Below are positions 49,912 through 60,333 of a DNA stretch of 64,000 nucleotides, piece by piece. Origin of the DNA: Lentisphaerota bacterium (GTDB lineage: Bacteria > Verrucomicrobiota > Lentisphaeria > Victivallales > Victivallaceae); contig SUVX01000003.1 in assembly GCA_015061725.1 (NCBI GenBank), forward strand, positions 1 to 64,000. The letters run 5' to 3'. The notes under the pieces were generated by a model, which saw only the letters and a list, made by a program, of their open reading frames with translations, was not told where the DNA came from and ran no database searches. The position numbers and the translations under genes are program-made. Every line of letters begins with the position of its first letter. The first letter of the stretch is position 1.

Positions 49912-52011
49912 TTACTGCATTGTTTTTATATCATCGTGCAGGAGAGTAACCAGTTTTTTTGCGCTGACTTTGAATACGTCGGTTCTATCCCATCTGAAAT
50001 GTGTTTTTTTGTTATGTCGGCTGAATGTATAGTGTCCCGGAGTTCTTGTTGTGATAGTATGAAAAAATTTTTTTTCTTTTGCTTGTGTTTTATCATATAT
50101 TGAGACATCAGTTCCCAGAAATGAATGAATTTCAAAATTGATGTTATTTTTATCCTGTGATTTCAATACGTGTTCTTCTTCATAAGACACTAAGTCTATT
50201 GAAACGGTGAAACGGGGGGTATTATAATTCATGATGTTTTTTTCAAGCCGATCTAATCTTTGAGAGATTGTTTTGGTCGAAGCAAAGGGGGTGAATATTT
50301 GTTGATAAAGATTCGGAATGGGTGCGTTGTTTTGGGGGACAATGTATTTTCCCAATTCTGAATTGAGAATTATATTTCTCATAAGAGGGCTGGTGTATCG
50401 GGCGTATCTCCGATAAAAATAACTCGCAATATTTTCTCTATAAGGAACTTTGTATACCTTATATGTCTCAGTAAGATCTCCAATAGTGTTGATCAGCCGT
50501 CGGGGAAGGCGGGTGAATGGTGTGGGGAACGTTTGTTCAAGTGCGTTAAGCAGTTGTCCGGATGGCTTGTTGGAATTAACTCTGACGCGGTCAATCCGCA
50601 GTGCCAGCGCGTTTCCACGTATAATCGGGAAGTTTCTGATATTTACAACAATAGGCGGTAATTCAAACTTTAAAGGCATTTTTTTGATAATCTTGTCAAA
50701 TCGTCCTCTTAGGTGAATGTCTGAATACTTTTTGCACAAGGTGGATGTGGCGTTTGCTAAAATCTTATATTTCCCGATAATTAAGTTGATGTTTTTTTTA
50801 AGCTGTTTAAATTCGGCAGAAAAAGAACTGATATCATTCAATTGTGGGAGATGGGAAAAAGAGAGTTCCTGATAAAATTCTTCAAGGAGTGATAAATATT
50901 GTTTCTGATTTGTTATTTTCTTTTCAAGATCACTGAGAAAAAGATACTGTTTATCGGAATTTAAAGCTGCAAAATTCATTTCGCAGGCTGCATTGTATTC
51001 CTTTTCAAAAATGGAAAATTGTAGTGCTGCCTCTTCGTGTTTAGAAGCTGTTTTTTTGATAATCTTGTCAAATCGTTCTCTTAGGTGAATATCAGAATAC
51101 TTTTTGCACAAGGTGGATGTGGCGTTTGCTAAAATCTTATATTTCCCGATAATTAAGTTGATGTTTTTTTTAAGCTGTTTAAACTCGGCAGAAAAAGAAC
51201 TGATATCATTCAATTGTGGGAGATGGGAAAAAGAGAGTTCCTGATAAAATTCTTCAAGGAGTGATAAATATTGTTTCTGATTTGTTATTTTCTTTTCAAG
51301 ATCACTGAGAAAAAGAGACTGTTTATCGGAATTTAAAGTTGCAAAATTTATTTCGCAGGCGGCGTTGTACTCCTTTTCAAAAATGGAAAATTGTAATACT
51401 GCCTCTTCGTATTTAGAAGCTGTTTTTTTCTGAATTTTTGCTTTGATTTTTTCACTTGACGCTGGTGAAATTTTGTTATCAATAATAACAATGCCTTTTT
51501 GTTCCATTTTTTCTATGGCTTGCCGGGAAAGTATTTCGTGGTTGGAATCAATATGTACTACGTTGGTCTGTGTTTCCCCTTTTTGAATTTTTACACGAAA
51601 ATCTACCGTGTCAGAGAATTTTTTGACAATCAGTAGTGGCGAAAATGAAGTGAATTTATCATCCTTTGAAATCAGCAAATAAACATCTTTATGGAATTTT
51701 ATTTTTCCGCGAATATTGTAAATTCGACCTCCCTGTTTTAAAGTCTTCTGCTCACTGTATTCAATGAGTGAAAAATCATCTCCGATTCCAATAAGTTTTT
51801 TTTCTTCAGCTATCAATTTTTTTGCCTCACTTTTATGGTTGATTGCAAAAAGAAACAATAGCAGTAAAAGTACCAATGCGACGGAAATATTCCACAGATG
51901 TTTTTTTAAGTTATTTTTGAGGGAGCATAACATTTTTTTTACAAAATTTCTTAAATTTGCAATGCCGAATTTAGACCTTGGAAAACTTGTTTTATTGTGT
52001 GTTTGATACAT
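49912..52011 (-). CDS. membrane-anchored coiled-coil protein with 124-aa tandem duplication; paralog of the 47793-49748 ORF C-terminus
   Basis: ATG at 52011 with GAGGGAG SD; C-term LGKYIVPQNNAPIPNLYQQIFTPFASTKTISQRLDRLEKNIMNYNTPRFTVSIDLVSYEEEH. Confidence 0.6.
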   Translation of the reverse strand: MYQTHNKTSFPRSKFGIANLRNFVKKMLCSLKNNLKKHLWNISVALVLLLLLFLFAINHKSEAKKLIAEEKKLIGIGDDFSLIEYSEQKTLKQGGRIYNIRGKIKFHKDVYLLISKDDKFTSFSPLLIVKKFSDTVDFRVKIQKGETQTNVVHIDSNHEILSRQAIEKMEQKGIVIIDNKISPASSEKIKAKIQKKTASKYEEAVLQFSIFEKEYNAACEINFATLNSDKQSLFLSDLEKKITNQKQYLSLLEEFYQELSFSHLPQLNDISSFSAEFKQLKKNINLIIGKYKILANATSTLCKKYSDIHLRERFDKIIKKTASKHEEAALQFSIFEKEYNAACEMNFAALNSDKQYLFLSDLEKKITNQKQYLSLLEEFYQELSFSHLPQLNDISSFSAEFKQLKKNINLIIGKYKILANATSTLCKKYSDIHLRGRFDKIIKKMPLKFELPPIVVNIRNFPIIRGNALALRIDRVRVNSNKPSGQLLNALEQTFPTPFTRLPRRLINTIGDLTETYKVYKVPYRENIASYFYRRYARYTSPLMRNIILNSELGKYIVPQNNAPIPNLYQQIFTPFASTKTISQRLDRLEKNIMNYNTPRFTVSIDLVSYEEEHVLKSQDKNNINFEIHSFLGTDVSIYDKTQAKEKKFFHTITTRTPGHYTFSRHNKKTHFRWDRTDVFKVSAKKLVTLLHDDIKTMQ
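50681..51424. repeat. two 372-bp tandem direct copies
   Basis: AATCTTGTCA at 50689 and 51061, AATGGAAAATTG at 51010 and 51382: constant 372-bp offset. Confidence 0.92.
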
Positions 52012-52053
52012 TATACAACACTCCCTCACTGGATGAAAAAACAAAATAACCCA

Positions 52054-52299
<246 letters not shown>

Positions 52300-52525
52300 A
52301 AAATTCCCCCTGTGAAATATGCGATTTTTTATAAAATATCCCCGGAAACGTGTTTTGTCAAGTGTTGAATGGGGTGTTGGGGGATTTTCAGTAAAATACA
52401 CTTTTTCAGATAATGTATTACTTCATCAACGGTTTGGAAGAGATTTTATTTGAAATAAACAGGCATCTTATGACCGGATGGACAAGAAACGCAACTTGCA
52501 AAATTTAAAACTTGTCTATTATGTT

Positions 52526-52561
52526 GCAAAAAAAACAGCACGCCTTGGTGAGGACGTGCTG
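52526..52561 (-). terminator. Rho-independent terminator downstream of serS
   Basis: minus strand CAGCACG-TCCTCACCAAGG-CGTGCTG-TTTTTTTT. Confidence 0.7.
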
Positions 52562-52592
52562 CAATAAAAAACTTTGTCAGCGCAAATAAAAA

Positions 52593-52741
52593 TACGCCGC
52601 TTTTTTTGAAAAGAGGATCCTCCTTCGCACAAGGCTACGGCGGACAAGGGGGGAGAAAATATACCTAAGCCGACGTTTCGGCTTCTTTTCTCGTGAAAAA
52701 AAGTTTTTCTCCTCCCCCCGATTCCCGTCTGCCCTTATCGG
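52593..52741. repeat. dispersed hairpin element, copy B (rearranged left arm)
   Basis: CGCTTTTTTTGAAAAGAGGATCCTCCTTCGCACAAGGCTACGGCGGACA... then TTTTCTCGTGAAAAAAAGTTTTTCTCCTCCCCCC and CCCGTCTGCCCTTATCGGG. Confidence 0.8.
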
Positions 52742-52750
52742 GTAAACGTG

Positions 52751-53995
52751 TTATTTTTTGGGTTCGATGACGTCGAAACCGCAGAGAGCGCGGAGTTCTT
52801 CAGGAACGACGATGGAGCCGTCGGCCTGCTGATAGTTTTCCATAATGGCGATCAGCAGACGGTCGGTTGCCGCCGTGGCGCTGATGGTGTGGACATACTT
52901 GCGCTCGTTTTCATCCTTGAAGCGGATGTTGAGACGGCGGCTCTGGAACTCGGTGAGGTTGGTGTTGCTGGTGACTTCGCGGTAGCAGCCGAAAGCCGGG
53001 AACCAGGCTTCAATATCATACTTCTTGTATCCCGGGGCTCCGAGGTCGCCGACGCAGACGTTGACAACGTGGTAGGGAATATTGAGTTTCTGAAGAATGA
53101 GTTCTTCGTTTTCCAGACAGAAATCATGCCACTTGGGAGATTCTTCAGGACGGCAGAAGATGATCTGTTCGACCTTGTGGAACTGGTGGACACGGAAGAT
53201 ACCGCGGGAGGCACGTCCGTAACTGCCGGATTCGGTACGGAAACAGGGGGTGAAAGCAGTGTACATGAGCGGCAGTTCTGCGCCGTCAAGAACATCGTCC
53301 GCATGGTAGCCGACGAGGGTCTGTTCACTGGTTCCGATCAGGGCGAGGTCTTCACCGTTGATATTATAGGTCTGATCGGCGAAGAACGGCAGATAACCGG
53401 TACCGAACAGAGTGCGTTCTTTGGCAAGACAGGGGGTCATGAACATGGTGAAACCACGGTCAACCAGCAGACGCTGGACCCAGAAATAAAGAGCCTGAGC
53501 AAGAATGGCGCCTTTGCCTTTCCAGTAATAGAAACCGGTCTGGGCAACTTTGGCACCGCGGGCGATATCCAGAATGTCGAGCATTTCGCCCAGTTCCTGA
53601 TGATCGCGGAGTTTGAAATCAAATTCGCGGATGGTGCCGACTTTACGGATTTCAACGTTGCCGGTATCATCATCGCCGTCCGGAACATCGTCAGCCAGCA
53701 TGTTGGGCAGACGGACCATGACTTCGTTGATCTGCTCCTGGAGTGCATCAAAAGCCTTTTCCTTGTCAGCCAGGTCAACTTTGAGTGTTTTGACCTTTTC
53801 TCTGGCGGCGGGATCGGCGGCGCACTGTTTGCTCAGACGGTTGCGTTCAGCGCGGAGTTCTTCGATTTCCTGATTGAGCTGACGGGCTTCAGCATCGATT
53901 TTAAGCAAAGCGGCGATATCCACATCATAACCGCGGCGGGTGCAGTTCTTCTGAACAGCTTCTGCATTTTCACGAATCAGTTTAATATCAATCAT
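52751..53995 (-). CDS. serS: seryl-tRNA synthetase
   Basis: 414 aa; MIDIKLIRENAEAVQKNCTRRGYD, LIGTSEQTLVGYH, PCFRTESGSYGRASRGIFRVHQFHKVE. Confidence 0.97.
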   Translation of the reverse strand: MIDIKLIRENAEAVQKNCTRRGYDVDIAALLKIDAEARQLNQEIEELRAERNRLSKQCAADPAAREKVKTLKVDLADKEKAFDALQEQINEVMVRLPNMLADDVPDGDDDTGNVEIRKVGTIREFDFKLRDHQELGEMLDILDIARGAKVAQTGFYYWKGKGAILAQALYFWVQRLLVDRGFTMFMTPCLAKERTLFGTGYLPFFADQTYNINGEDLALIGTSEQTLVGYHADDVLDGAELPLMYTAFTPCFRTESGSYGRASRGIFRVHQFHKVEQIIFCRPEESPKWHDFCLENEELILQKLNIPYHVVNVCVGDLGAPGYKKYDIEAWFPAFGCYREVTSNTNLTEFQSRRLNIRFKDENERKYVHTISATAATDRLLIAIMENYQQADGSIVVPEELRALCGFDVIEPKK

Positions 53996-54013
53996 TTTTT
54001 ATTACTCCATTGA

Positions 54014-55732
54014 TTAGAACCGGGGCATGGGGAAGTTTGCCATGAAGGCGGTGACTTCTTCACCCAGAGCCTTGAGAGCTTCTTCGTCTTCGCGCATGGC
54101 AACACCGCGTTCGATGAAGTCGGCGATCTTGACCATATCAGCTTCTTTGAGTCCGCGGGTGGTGATGGCGGGGGTACCGATACGGATACCGCTGGTGACG
54201 AAGGGCTTTTCAGGATCGAACGGGATCATGTTTTTGTTGACGGTGATGCGGGCGATATCCAGAGCGTTGGCAACGGCTTTGCCGGTTGCGCCCTTGGGAC
54301 GCAGGTCGATGAGCATCAAATGGTTGTCGGTACCGCCGGAAACGATACGGAATCCGCGGGCAGCCAGTTCAGAAGCAAGCTTGGCGGCGTTGAGACGCAC
54401 CTGACGCTGATAATCTTTGAACTCCTGAGAGAGCGCTTCTTTGAAGCAGACGGCTTTGGCGGCGATGACGTGTTCCAGAGGTCCGCCCTGAAGTCCGGGG
54501 AAGACGGCGGAGTTGATCGCTTTGATGTACTGTTCTTTGCAGAGAATCAGACCGCCGCGGGGACCGCGCAGAGTCTTGTGGGTGGTGGTGGTGACAACGT
54601 CGCAGTAGGGAACGGGGTTGGGATGTTCTCCGGCGGCGACGAGACCGGCGATGTGCGCCATGTCAACGAAAAGGATCGCTCCGACTTTGTCGGCGATTTC
54701 GCGCAGACGGGCAAAGTCGATGGTGCGGGGATAGGCACTGGCTCCGGCAAGAATCATTCTGGGCTTGTGTTCAACAGCAAGTCTTTCGATTTCATCGTAG
54801 TCGATACATTCGGTTTCTTTGCTGACGCCGTAGGGGATCATGTTGTAGAGTTTGCCGGAGAAGTTCAGCGGATGTCCGTGGGTTAAGTGACCGCCGTGGT
54901 CAAGACTCATGGCAAGGACGGTATCTCCGGGCTGGCACAGTGCGGTGTAAACAGCCTGGTTGGCGCCGCTGCCGGAGTGGGGCTGAACGTTGGCGGCTTC
55001 AGCACCGAAAAGTTTTTTCACGCGTTCAATGGCGATGGATTCCACTTCATCAACGTGGATACAGCCGTTGTAGTAACGTTTGCCGGGATAGCCTTCTGCG
55101 TATTTGTTGGTAAGAACAGAACCCTGTGCGGCGCGGACGGCGCAGCTGGCAAAGTTTTCGCTGGCGATAAGTTCAATGCCGTCGTTCTGACGTTCGGCTT
55201 CTTTGTCGATGCAGGCGGCAATTTCGGGATCGGAAGCACGCAGAGCTGCGATATCATCATAGCTTAAAGTTTCCAGCTTCTGCAGACGGCGGACATGACG
55301 TTCAGCCTTGCTGAAGGGAACAGACAGCCAGGTGTCAATAAGGGATGTGGCCTGTTCAAAGGAGAGCAGATTTCCGGGGATGATGATAACGTTGGAGGCA
55401 TTGTGTTCTCTGCTGGAAATAACGCGTTTTTCGACATCTCCCATGACCGCGCGGACACCGTGGTAACGGTTGGCGATGATACCCATGCCGACGCCGCTGG
55501 TGCAGATGACGACAGCGATATCAGCGGTGCCGAAACTGACCATTTTGGCAGCTTCGTTGCCGAAATCCGGATAATCGTCTTCGGGATCAATGGTGTGGGC
55601 GCCGCAGTCAACGACTTTAAGACCTTTGGCTGAGAGATAATCTGCGATTTTGTTTTTCAACTCAAAACCGCCGTGATCGGTGGCGATTGAAACAGTGAGT
55701 TCCTTGCCGAAAAAATCAATGATTTCCTGCAT
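54014..55732 (-). CDS. glyA: fusion: ribose-5-phosphate isomerase B domain + serine hydroxymethyltransferase
   Basis: N-term [41 protein letters not shown] (RpiB); C-term [55 protein letters not shown] (SHMT). Confidence 0.94.
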   Translation of the reverse strand: MQEIIDFFGKELTVSIATDHGGFELKNKIADYLSAKGLKVVDCGAHTIDPEDDYPDFGNEAAKMVSFGTADIAVVICTSGVGMGIIANRYHGVRAVMGDVEKRVISSREHNASNVIIIPGNLLSFEQATSLIDTWLSVPFSKAERHVRRLQKLETLSYDDIAALRASDPEIAACIDKEAERQNDGIELIASENFASCAVRAAQGSVLTNKYAEGYPGKRYYNGCIHVDEVESIAIERVKKLFGAEAANVQPHSGSGANQAVYTALCQPGDTVLAMSLDHGGHLTHGHPLNFSGKLYNMIPYGVSKETECIDYDEIERLAVEHKPRMILAGASAYPRTIDFARLREIADKVGAILFVDMAHIAGLVAAGEHPNPVPYCDVVTTTTHKTLRGPRGGLILCKEQYIKAINSAVFPGLQGGPLEHVIAAKAVCFKEALSQEFKDYQRQVRLNAAKLASELAARGFRIVSGGTDNHLMLIDLRPKGATGKAVANALDIARITVNKNMIPFDPEKPFVTSGIRIGTPAITTRGLKEADMVKIADFIERGVAMREDEEALKALGEEVTAFMANFPMPRF

Positions 55733-55842
55733 TATTTGACCCTTTTTTTATGTTTGAATAAAGTTTGAAAAATACAGTTTCCTCTAATATACACCCGTTT
55801 CCTGCTTTTTTAAAGTATTTTTTGCCTGCAAAAAACACTTTT

Positions 55843-56835
55843 TTACTTGACTGCCGGAAAAGTAACAGTACCGTTTTTGATCACGACTTTGCGGGTAAAA
55901 TCGATACTGTAGGATTTTGGCGCATGTCCGAAAGGGTATCCCATATAGACCGGAACACCCAGTTTCGGTGCGATCTCTTTGAGAACTGCCGCAATTTCTT
56001 TCTTTGAACCGCTGCGGATAAAATGGCAGAACACAACACCGGCGGCACCGTCAAAAAACTTTTTCTCCAGCAGCAAATTCAAATTTTCTCTGATCACTTT
56101 GGGAGAAACTCTCACATCTTCGATAAAAATGATCCGTCCTTTTCTTTCGGGGAGATAATCTTTGCCGGTAAGAACGACAAAACGGCGCAACAGTCCGGCG
56201 AGTGCAAGTCCCTGACAGTCCCCGGGAACGAGCGTTTTGACCTTGACCGGTCCCAATGTCTTGCCGTGATGGATCTTTCTCATGGCATCGAGACTGTCGG
56301 CGGTCAATCCGGGAAGACCGCCTGCCATAGGTCCGGCAATGGGGTGTCCGTTCCCCTTGGCAAGCAGAGCATTGACGATAATGGTGATGTCGCTGTATCC
56401 CTGAAAATAAAGTCCGGGACGGTGTTTCAATTTTTTCCAATCGATATTATCCATGACCTGTTCGCTGCCGCGGCCGCCGCGAACACAGAAAATCATATCC
56501 ACTTCAGGATCATTCCATGCTTGATAAAAGTCGCTGAGTCTGCCGGCAAGCGGAGCTTGGGCAACATCTTCTTGCCTGACAAAAGTATGCGGCATGATTT
56601 TGACCCGGTATCCAGCCTGCCGGAGCAGTTCCAATCCTGCTTTATGAGACTTGCTGCCGGGATAAGATCCGGGAGCGATACAGGCGATCGTCTTTACTCC
56701 GGGCGGCAGGATGCCGACACAACGTTTGGGATCTTTTTCCACCGGTTCGAACAATTCGGAATCCCTGGGAGCAGCCACTGCGCAACCAGCAGAAAGAACT
56801 GCCAGCAGAAAAGTAAAAATCTGTTTTTTCATCAC
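55843..56835 (-). CDS. LD-carboxypeptidase-like peptidase S66
   Basis: signal peptide; FCVRGGRGSEQVMDNIDW, GYSDITIIVNALLAKGNGHPIAGPMAG. Confidence 0.85.
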   Translation of the reverse strand: MMKKQIFTFLLAVLSAGCAVAAPRDSELFEPVEKDPKRCVGILPPGVKTIACIAPGSYPGSKSHKAGLELLRQAGYRVKIMPHTFVRQEDVAQAPLAGRLSDFYQAWNDPEVDMIFCVRGGRGSEQVMDNIDWKKLKHRPGLYFQGYSDITIIVNALLAKGNGHPIAGPMAGGLPGLTADSLDAMRKIHHGKTLGPVKVKTLVPGDCQGLALAGLLRRFVVLTGKDYLPERKGRIIFIEDVRVSPKVIRENLNLLLEKKFFDGAAGVVFCHFIRSGSKKEIAAVLKEIAPKLGVPVYMGYPFGHAPKSYSIDFTRKVVIKNGTVTFPAVK

Positions 56836-57144
56836 ATATTTCTCCTATAAATTTTCAGTTTCAAGGGATTTTAACAATGATTTCCCCTGTTTTTTTGCAT
56901 CCTGAACCGGAATCCCGCTTTTATCACTCCGGCATCGATCAAAACATTGGCTTTGAGCAGAAGCGTTATCTTTCCCCGCCAGCCGGTCATGACTTGACCG
57001 TACAAATATTTTCGCCGGAATCTTTTTATTTTCAAACGATTTTATAATATAGCAGTATTTATCAAATTTGACAAGTTTTATTTTTTGCGGCTGCTTAATA
57101 TATCCGACCGGTAAGATCTTTCAGTCTCGCCGCAGTGTCTTCTC

Positions 57145-57172
57145 AAAAAAAATGCGGTGCCGGAGCACCGCA
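57145..57172 (-). terminator. Rho-independent terminator
   Basis: minus strand GCGGTGC-TCCG-GCACCGC-ATTTTTTTT, downstream of the 57195-60320 ORF. Confidence 0.85.
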
Positions 57173-57194
57173 GGACAAAAGAGAAATGAAAAAA

Positions 57195-60100
57195 TCATTT
57201 CCCCGGTTTTTTCTGAGCAAGCCTTTGGATCTCTTTTTCGGACAAAGCTCTGCCGTAGCAGGTGAAATCACCCAGTTCACCTGCGAAGGGGCAGGGGTTT
57301 TTCCATGCGGGAACAAGCAGTCCGATACGGAAATTAAAACACTTGTAATAGGAATCGTAACCGAATTCGTTGAGCAGTTTGAATGGTCCGGTGGGTTTGA
57401 TGATCTCTTTGCCGTTGACAAAGAAACGGATGATGCTGTTTTTCCAGACGATTGCAAGATGATCCCACTTGCCGGAGGCTTTGGGACCCTGGTAATAGAA
57501 CCATTGAGGTTTTTCCTGTCCGCCCAATACCCAGTGTCCATCGGTATATTCCAGGTGGATCTGGTCGCCGTAGACCACGCCTCCGCGTTTGTTTTTACCG
57601 AAGTTTACCGGATATTTGTCAAACGGCAGCGGTTTTGCCCAGATCGTCCAAGAGCCTTCAGTCATGTTACAGTCTGCAGAAAGCCGTATTTCCGCATAAT
57701 TGTTGTTTTTACCGTCAAAAGTCTGTTTGCCGGTCCAAATCATATCCGGACCGCCGACGGCAGACTTGTAACCGTTTTTCGCAGTCCATCTGCCCACGAT
57801 TTCCGGTGCTTTGTTCTGTTTTTTGACAGGGGGGTAATGAGATTTTTTGTATCCGTCAAAGGGTACGTTGTATTTATACGGACGGTAAACGAAACCCTTG
57901 ACAGCCGGTGCGGCTTTACGGGAAACTTTTTCCGGGGCTTTCCGGGGGATACCGGTGATATCCACAACGAAAATTTCAGCCGGCGGAATGGTCAGTGTAT
58001 AGACCTTTTTGCCGTTTTGAATCGTTTCTTCCATCGGTGCATTACGACGCATTTCAACGGCTTTTGTTCCGGCAGGCGCTATCAGTTTGACTGTTGAGGT
58101 GCATTTTTTATCAAACTTTTCCACGGATTCCCAGGGAGCTTTGTTGACGCCGTCATTGTTGATCAATATCACTTTCCATGTGCCGTCAGGCATGACGTTG
58201 AACATGAATTGACAGTTGCCCTCCACCTGAATCGGCAAAACTTCGCGCTGAAGCTTTTGCAGCAGTTCCGTCATCTGTTTCGGAGCTTTGTAAATATTTG
58301 AAACTTTCTGCATATAGGGAGAGGTGACAAGCAAAACATTGCCTTTGCCGTAACGTTTTTTATAAACCAGCGGCGTGCTGTCAGAAGTTTTCATCAGAAC
58401 TGTTGTGTTCTTATCTGTTTTGAAACGGTTGAGTACCAATCCGTCTTTTTTGACCGTTCCGGCAAGTTTGGTGATATTGAGAAACTCTTTATCATTTTCA
58501 AAGGGATAAAGCTGAGCTGAAGTCAGAACAAGCGTTCCGCCGTTGAACACATAGGTTTTGAGTGTGTCGGCAAGGGTTTGAGTGAAAGTTATATTATTGA
58601 TGGGGAATACCACAGGATATTTTTCCAGCTGTGCCACTGAAACTTCAGGCGTATTCAGCGGATTGGCGATATAAAGGTCAAAAATATCTCCGAGAACAGA
58701 ATTACGCATATTGTAGTTGGGTTTGCCTTGAGTCTTTTTCATGTAGGGCAGAATACCGAAATTGGGACTGATCGCCTGCATGGTGTATTCCAGCAGCAGG
58801 TCGCCTTCACGCAGAGGCATCAGTCCCTTCCAGTGCGTCTGATGCGGCAGGCGGTGATTGGCATCGAAACCGTGCTTTCTGTCAGCCAGCAGCAGGATGG
58901 GGGCATAAGATTCGCCGCGTTTGCCTTTGGGGTTTTGGCTCCATTCATAAATGTCTTTCAGTGCTTTGCCGTTATCGGTCAATTCATAAAGTCCGTTTTT
59001 GCCCTTCCAGGCCTGTCCGTACGGCTGATTTTCACAGCTGATGTAATTGTGTCCGGTGTAGTATGCCATGTAGTAGTTGCGCAGACTCAACGAGGCGGGG
59101 GAGCCGAATCCGACACCGACAAATTTGCCGAAGGGACTTTCTGAATAACAGCAGGTGTAACTCCAGACATAGTTTGCGTGATAGATTTGTGACGGTACGC
59201 TGTACTGTCTTGCAGCACCGCGCTGAAACACATAACTGACTCTGAACTGGGTGTCATTGTGTTCGGGAGTCAACTCCTGTGCGCTCATGGTTCCGCCGTT
59301 ATCCAGACCGTAGTGCTGATAGTTGAATTGTCCTGAAAGCCCGAAAAGTTCCGGACCGTAAACATCTTTGTGAATATCCCAGAATTTTTTGAAGTTTTTG
59401 ACCATATCTTCCCGGTCGGCGGGAATCTTGAAGAATTCTTTCAGCTGTTTGAACATTCCGGCGTTGGGACGGTTTAAGGTGTGCATGAAGTTTGCATCCC
59501 ACTCGCCCAGCTGAATTCCCAGAAGCGTATCGGCATATTCTTTTTTGATCTGCCGGAGTTTTTCCTGATTAATGTTTTCTTTTTTCAGTCCCCAGAATTT
59601 ACCGTTGATCCAGCGGTTGCGGGGATTTAAAAAGAATGGGAATTTTTTCAATCTTGCGTTTTTGACGATCCAGGGGTTGTAAACGATGGCAGCAGATTCC
59701 AGCTCAAGTTCAATTTGCTTTGACGGTTTTTCAAGAGTGATGTCAATGATACCCTTGTTATTGATGATTTTACCTTTGTGCTGTTTTAATTGAGCTTTGA
59801 CGACTTTTCCGGCAGTTCCGGCTCCGTGAGAGAATCTGAAACGCCTGATTGCTGTTTTTGAGGAAACTTTCATCGCCGCTTTCAACGGACTGAAACGCGT
59901 CTTGACATCGCCGACATCGCCGGATAAAGTACAGTAAGTTTTTTTATCGTTGTCAGTCAATGCCTCAGTGTTCAGTATCATATCTTTTTTTCCGGCGGAG
60001 AGTGTGATTTCCGGAAAAATCTTTTTCCCTTTGGCATCAAAAGCGGTGAAATTGTTCAGAGAGAGCAAACGGTTTTCTGTATTGCTGCCTTCAAAGAAAA

Positions 60101-60320
60101 GCCAGGTCGATGTCGCAGAATTTTTTACGAATTCTTCATTTGAAACACCTTTCAGAGAATGCCAGTTCGGAGTTAAAATCAGCCAGAAATCCCGTCCGTT
60201 TTGAAAATGCTTTTTCCAGGTGACATTATATGCCCGTTGAGGATTCGCGACAAAATCTCCGGCACTGACAGCTGCAAACGCAAGTGCTGCAACGCAAAAA
60301 AGCAGATATTTTGACTTCAT
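57195..60320 (-). CDS. large secreted protein with C-terminal LamG/concanavalin-like domain
   Basis: signal peptide; C-term MTEGSWTIWAKPLPFD...WDHLAIVWKNSIIRFFVNGKEI...ELGDFTCYGRALSEKEIQRLAQ. Confidence 0.75.
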   Translation of the reverse strand: MKSKYLLFCVAALAFAAVSAGDFVANPQRAYNVTWKKHFQNGRDFWLILTPNWHSLKGVSNEEFVKNSATSTWLFFEGSNTENRLLSLNNFTAFDAKGKKIFPEITLSAGKKDMILNTEALTDNDKKTYCTLSGDVGDVKTRFSPLKAAMKVSSKTAIRRFRFSHGAGTAGKVVKAQLKQHKGKIINNKGIIDITLEKPSKQIELELESAAIVYNPWIVKNARLKKFPFFLNPRNRWINGKFWGLKKENINQEKLRQIKKEYADTLLGIQLGEWDANFMHTLNRPNAGMFKQLKEFFKIPADREDMVKNFKKFWDIHKDVYGPELFGLSGQFNYQHYGLDNGGTMSAQELTPEHNDTQFRVSYVFQRGAARQYSVPSQIYHANYVWSYTCCYSESPFGKFVGVGFGSPASLSLRNYYMAYYTGHNYISCENQPYGQAWKGKNGLYELTDNGKALKDIYEWSQNPKGKRGESYAPILLLADRKHGFDANHRLPHQTHWKGLMPLREGDLLLEYTMQAISPNFGILPYMKKTQGKPNYNMRNSVLGDIFDLYIANPLNTPEVSVAQLEKYPVVFPINNITFTQTLADTLKTYVFNGGTLVLTSAQLYPFENDKEFLNITKLAGTVKKDGLVLNRFKTDKNTTVLMKTSDSTPLVYKKRYGKGNVLLVTSPYMQKVSNIYKAPKQMTELLQKLQREVLPIQVEGNCQFMFNVMPDGTWKVILINNDGVNKAPWESVEKFDKKCTSTVKLIAPAGTKAVEMRRNAPMEETIQNGKKVYTLTIPPAEIFVVDITGIPRKAPEKVSRKAAPAVKGFVYRPYKYNVPFDGYKKSHYPPVKKQNKAPEIVGRWTAKNGYKSAVGGPDMIWTGKQTFDGKNNNYAEIRLSADCNMTEGSWTIWAKPLPFDKYPVNFGKNKRGGVVYGDQIHLEYTDGHWVLGGQEKPQWFYYQGPKASGKWDHLAIVWKNSIIRFFVNGKEIIKPTGPFKLLNEFGYDSYYKCFNFRIGLLVPAWKNPCPFAGELGDFTCYGRALSEKEIQRLAQKKPGK

Positions 60321-60333
60321 GTTACTTTCTCCT

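Noticed and set aside
52748-54013. 421-aa plus-strand ORF
   Set aside because: Shadow ORF exactly antisense to serS, which has clear family motifs; translation is low-information and typical of an antisense frame.
57135-58097. 320-aa plus-strand ORF
   Set aside because: Antisense to the LamG-containing secreted protein and covers its terminator.
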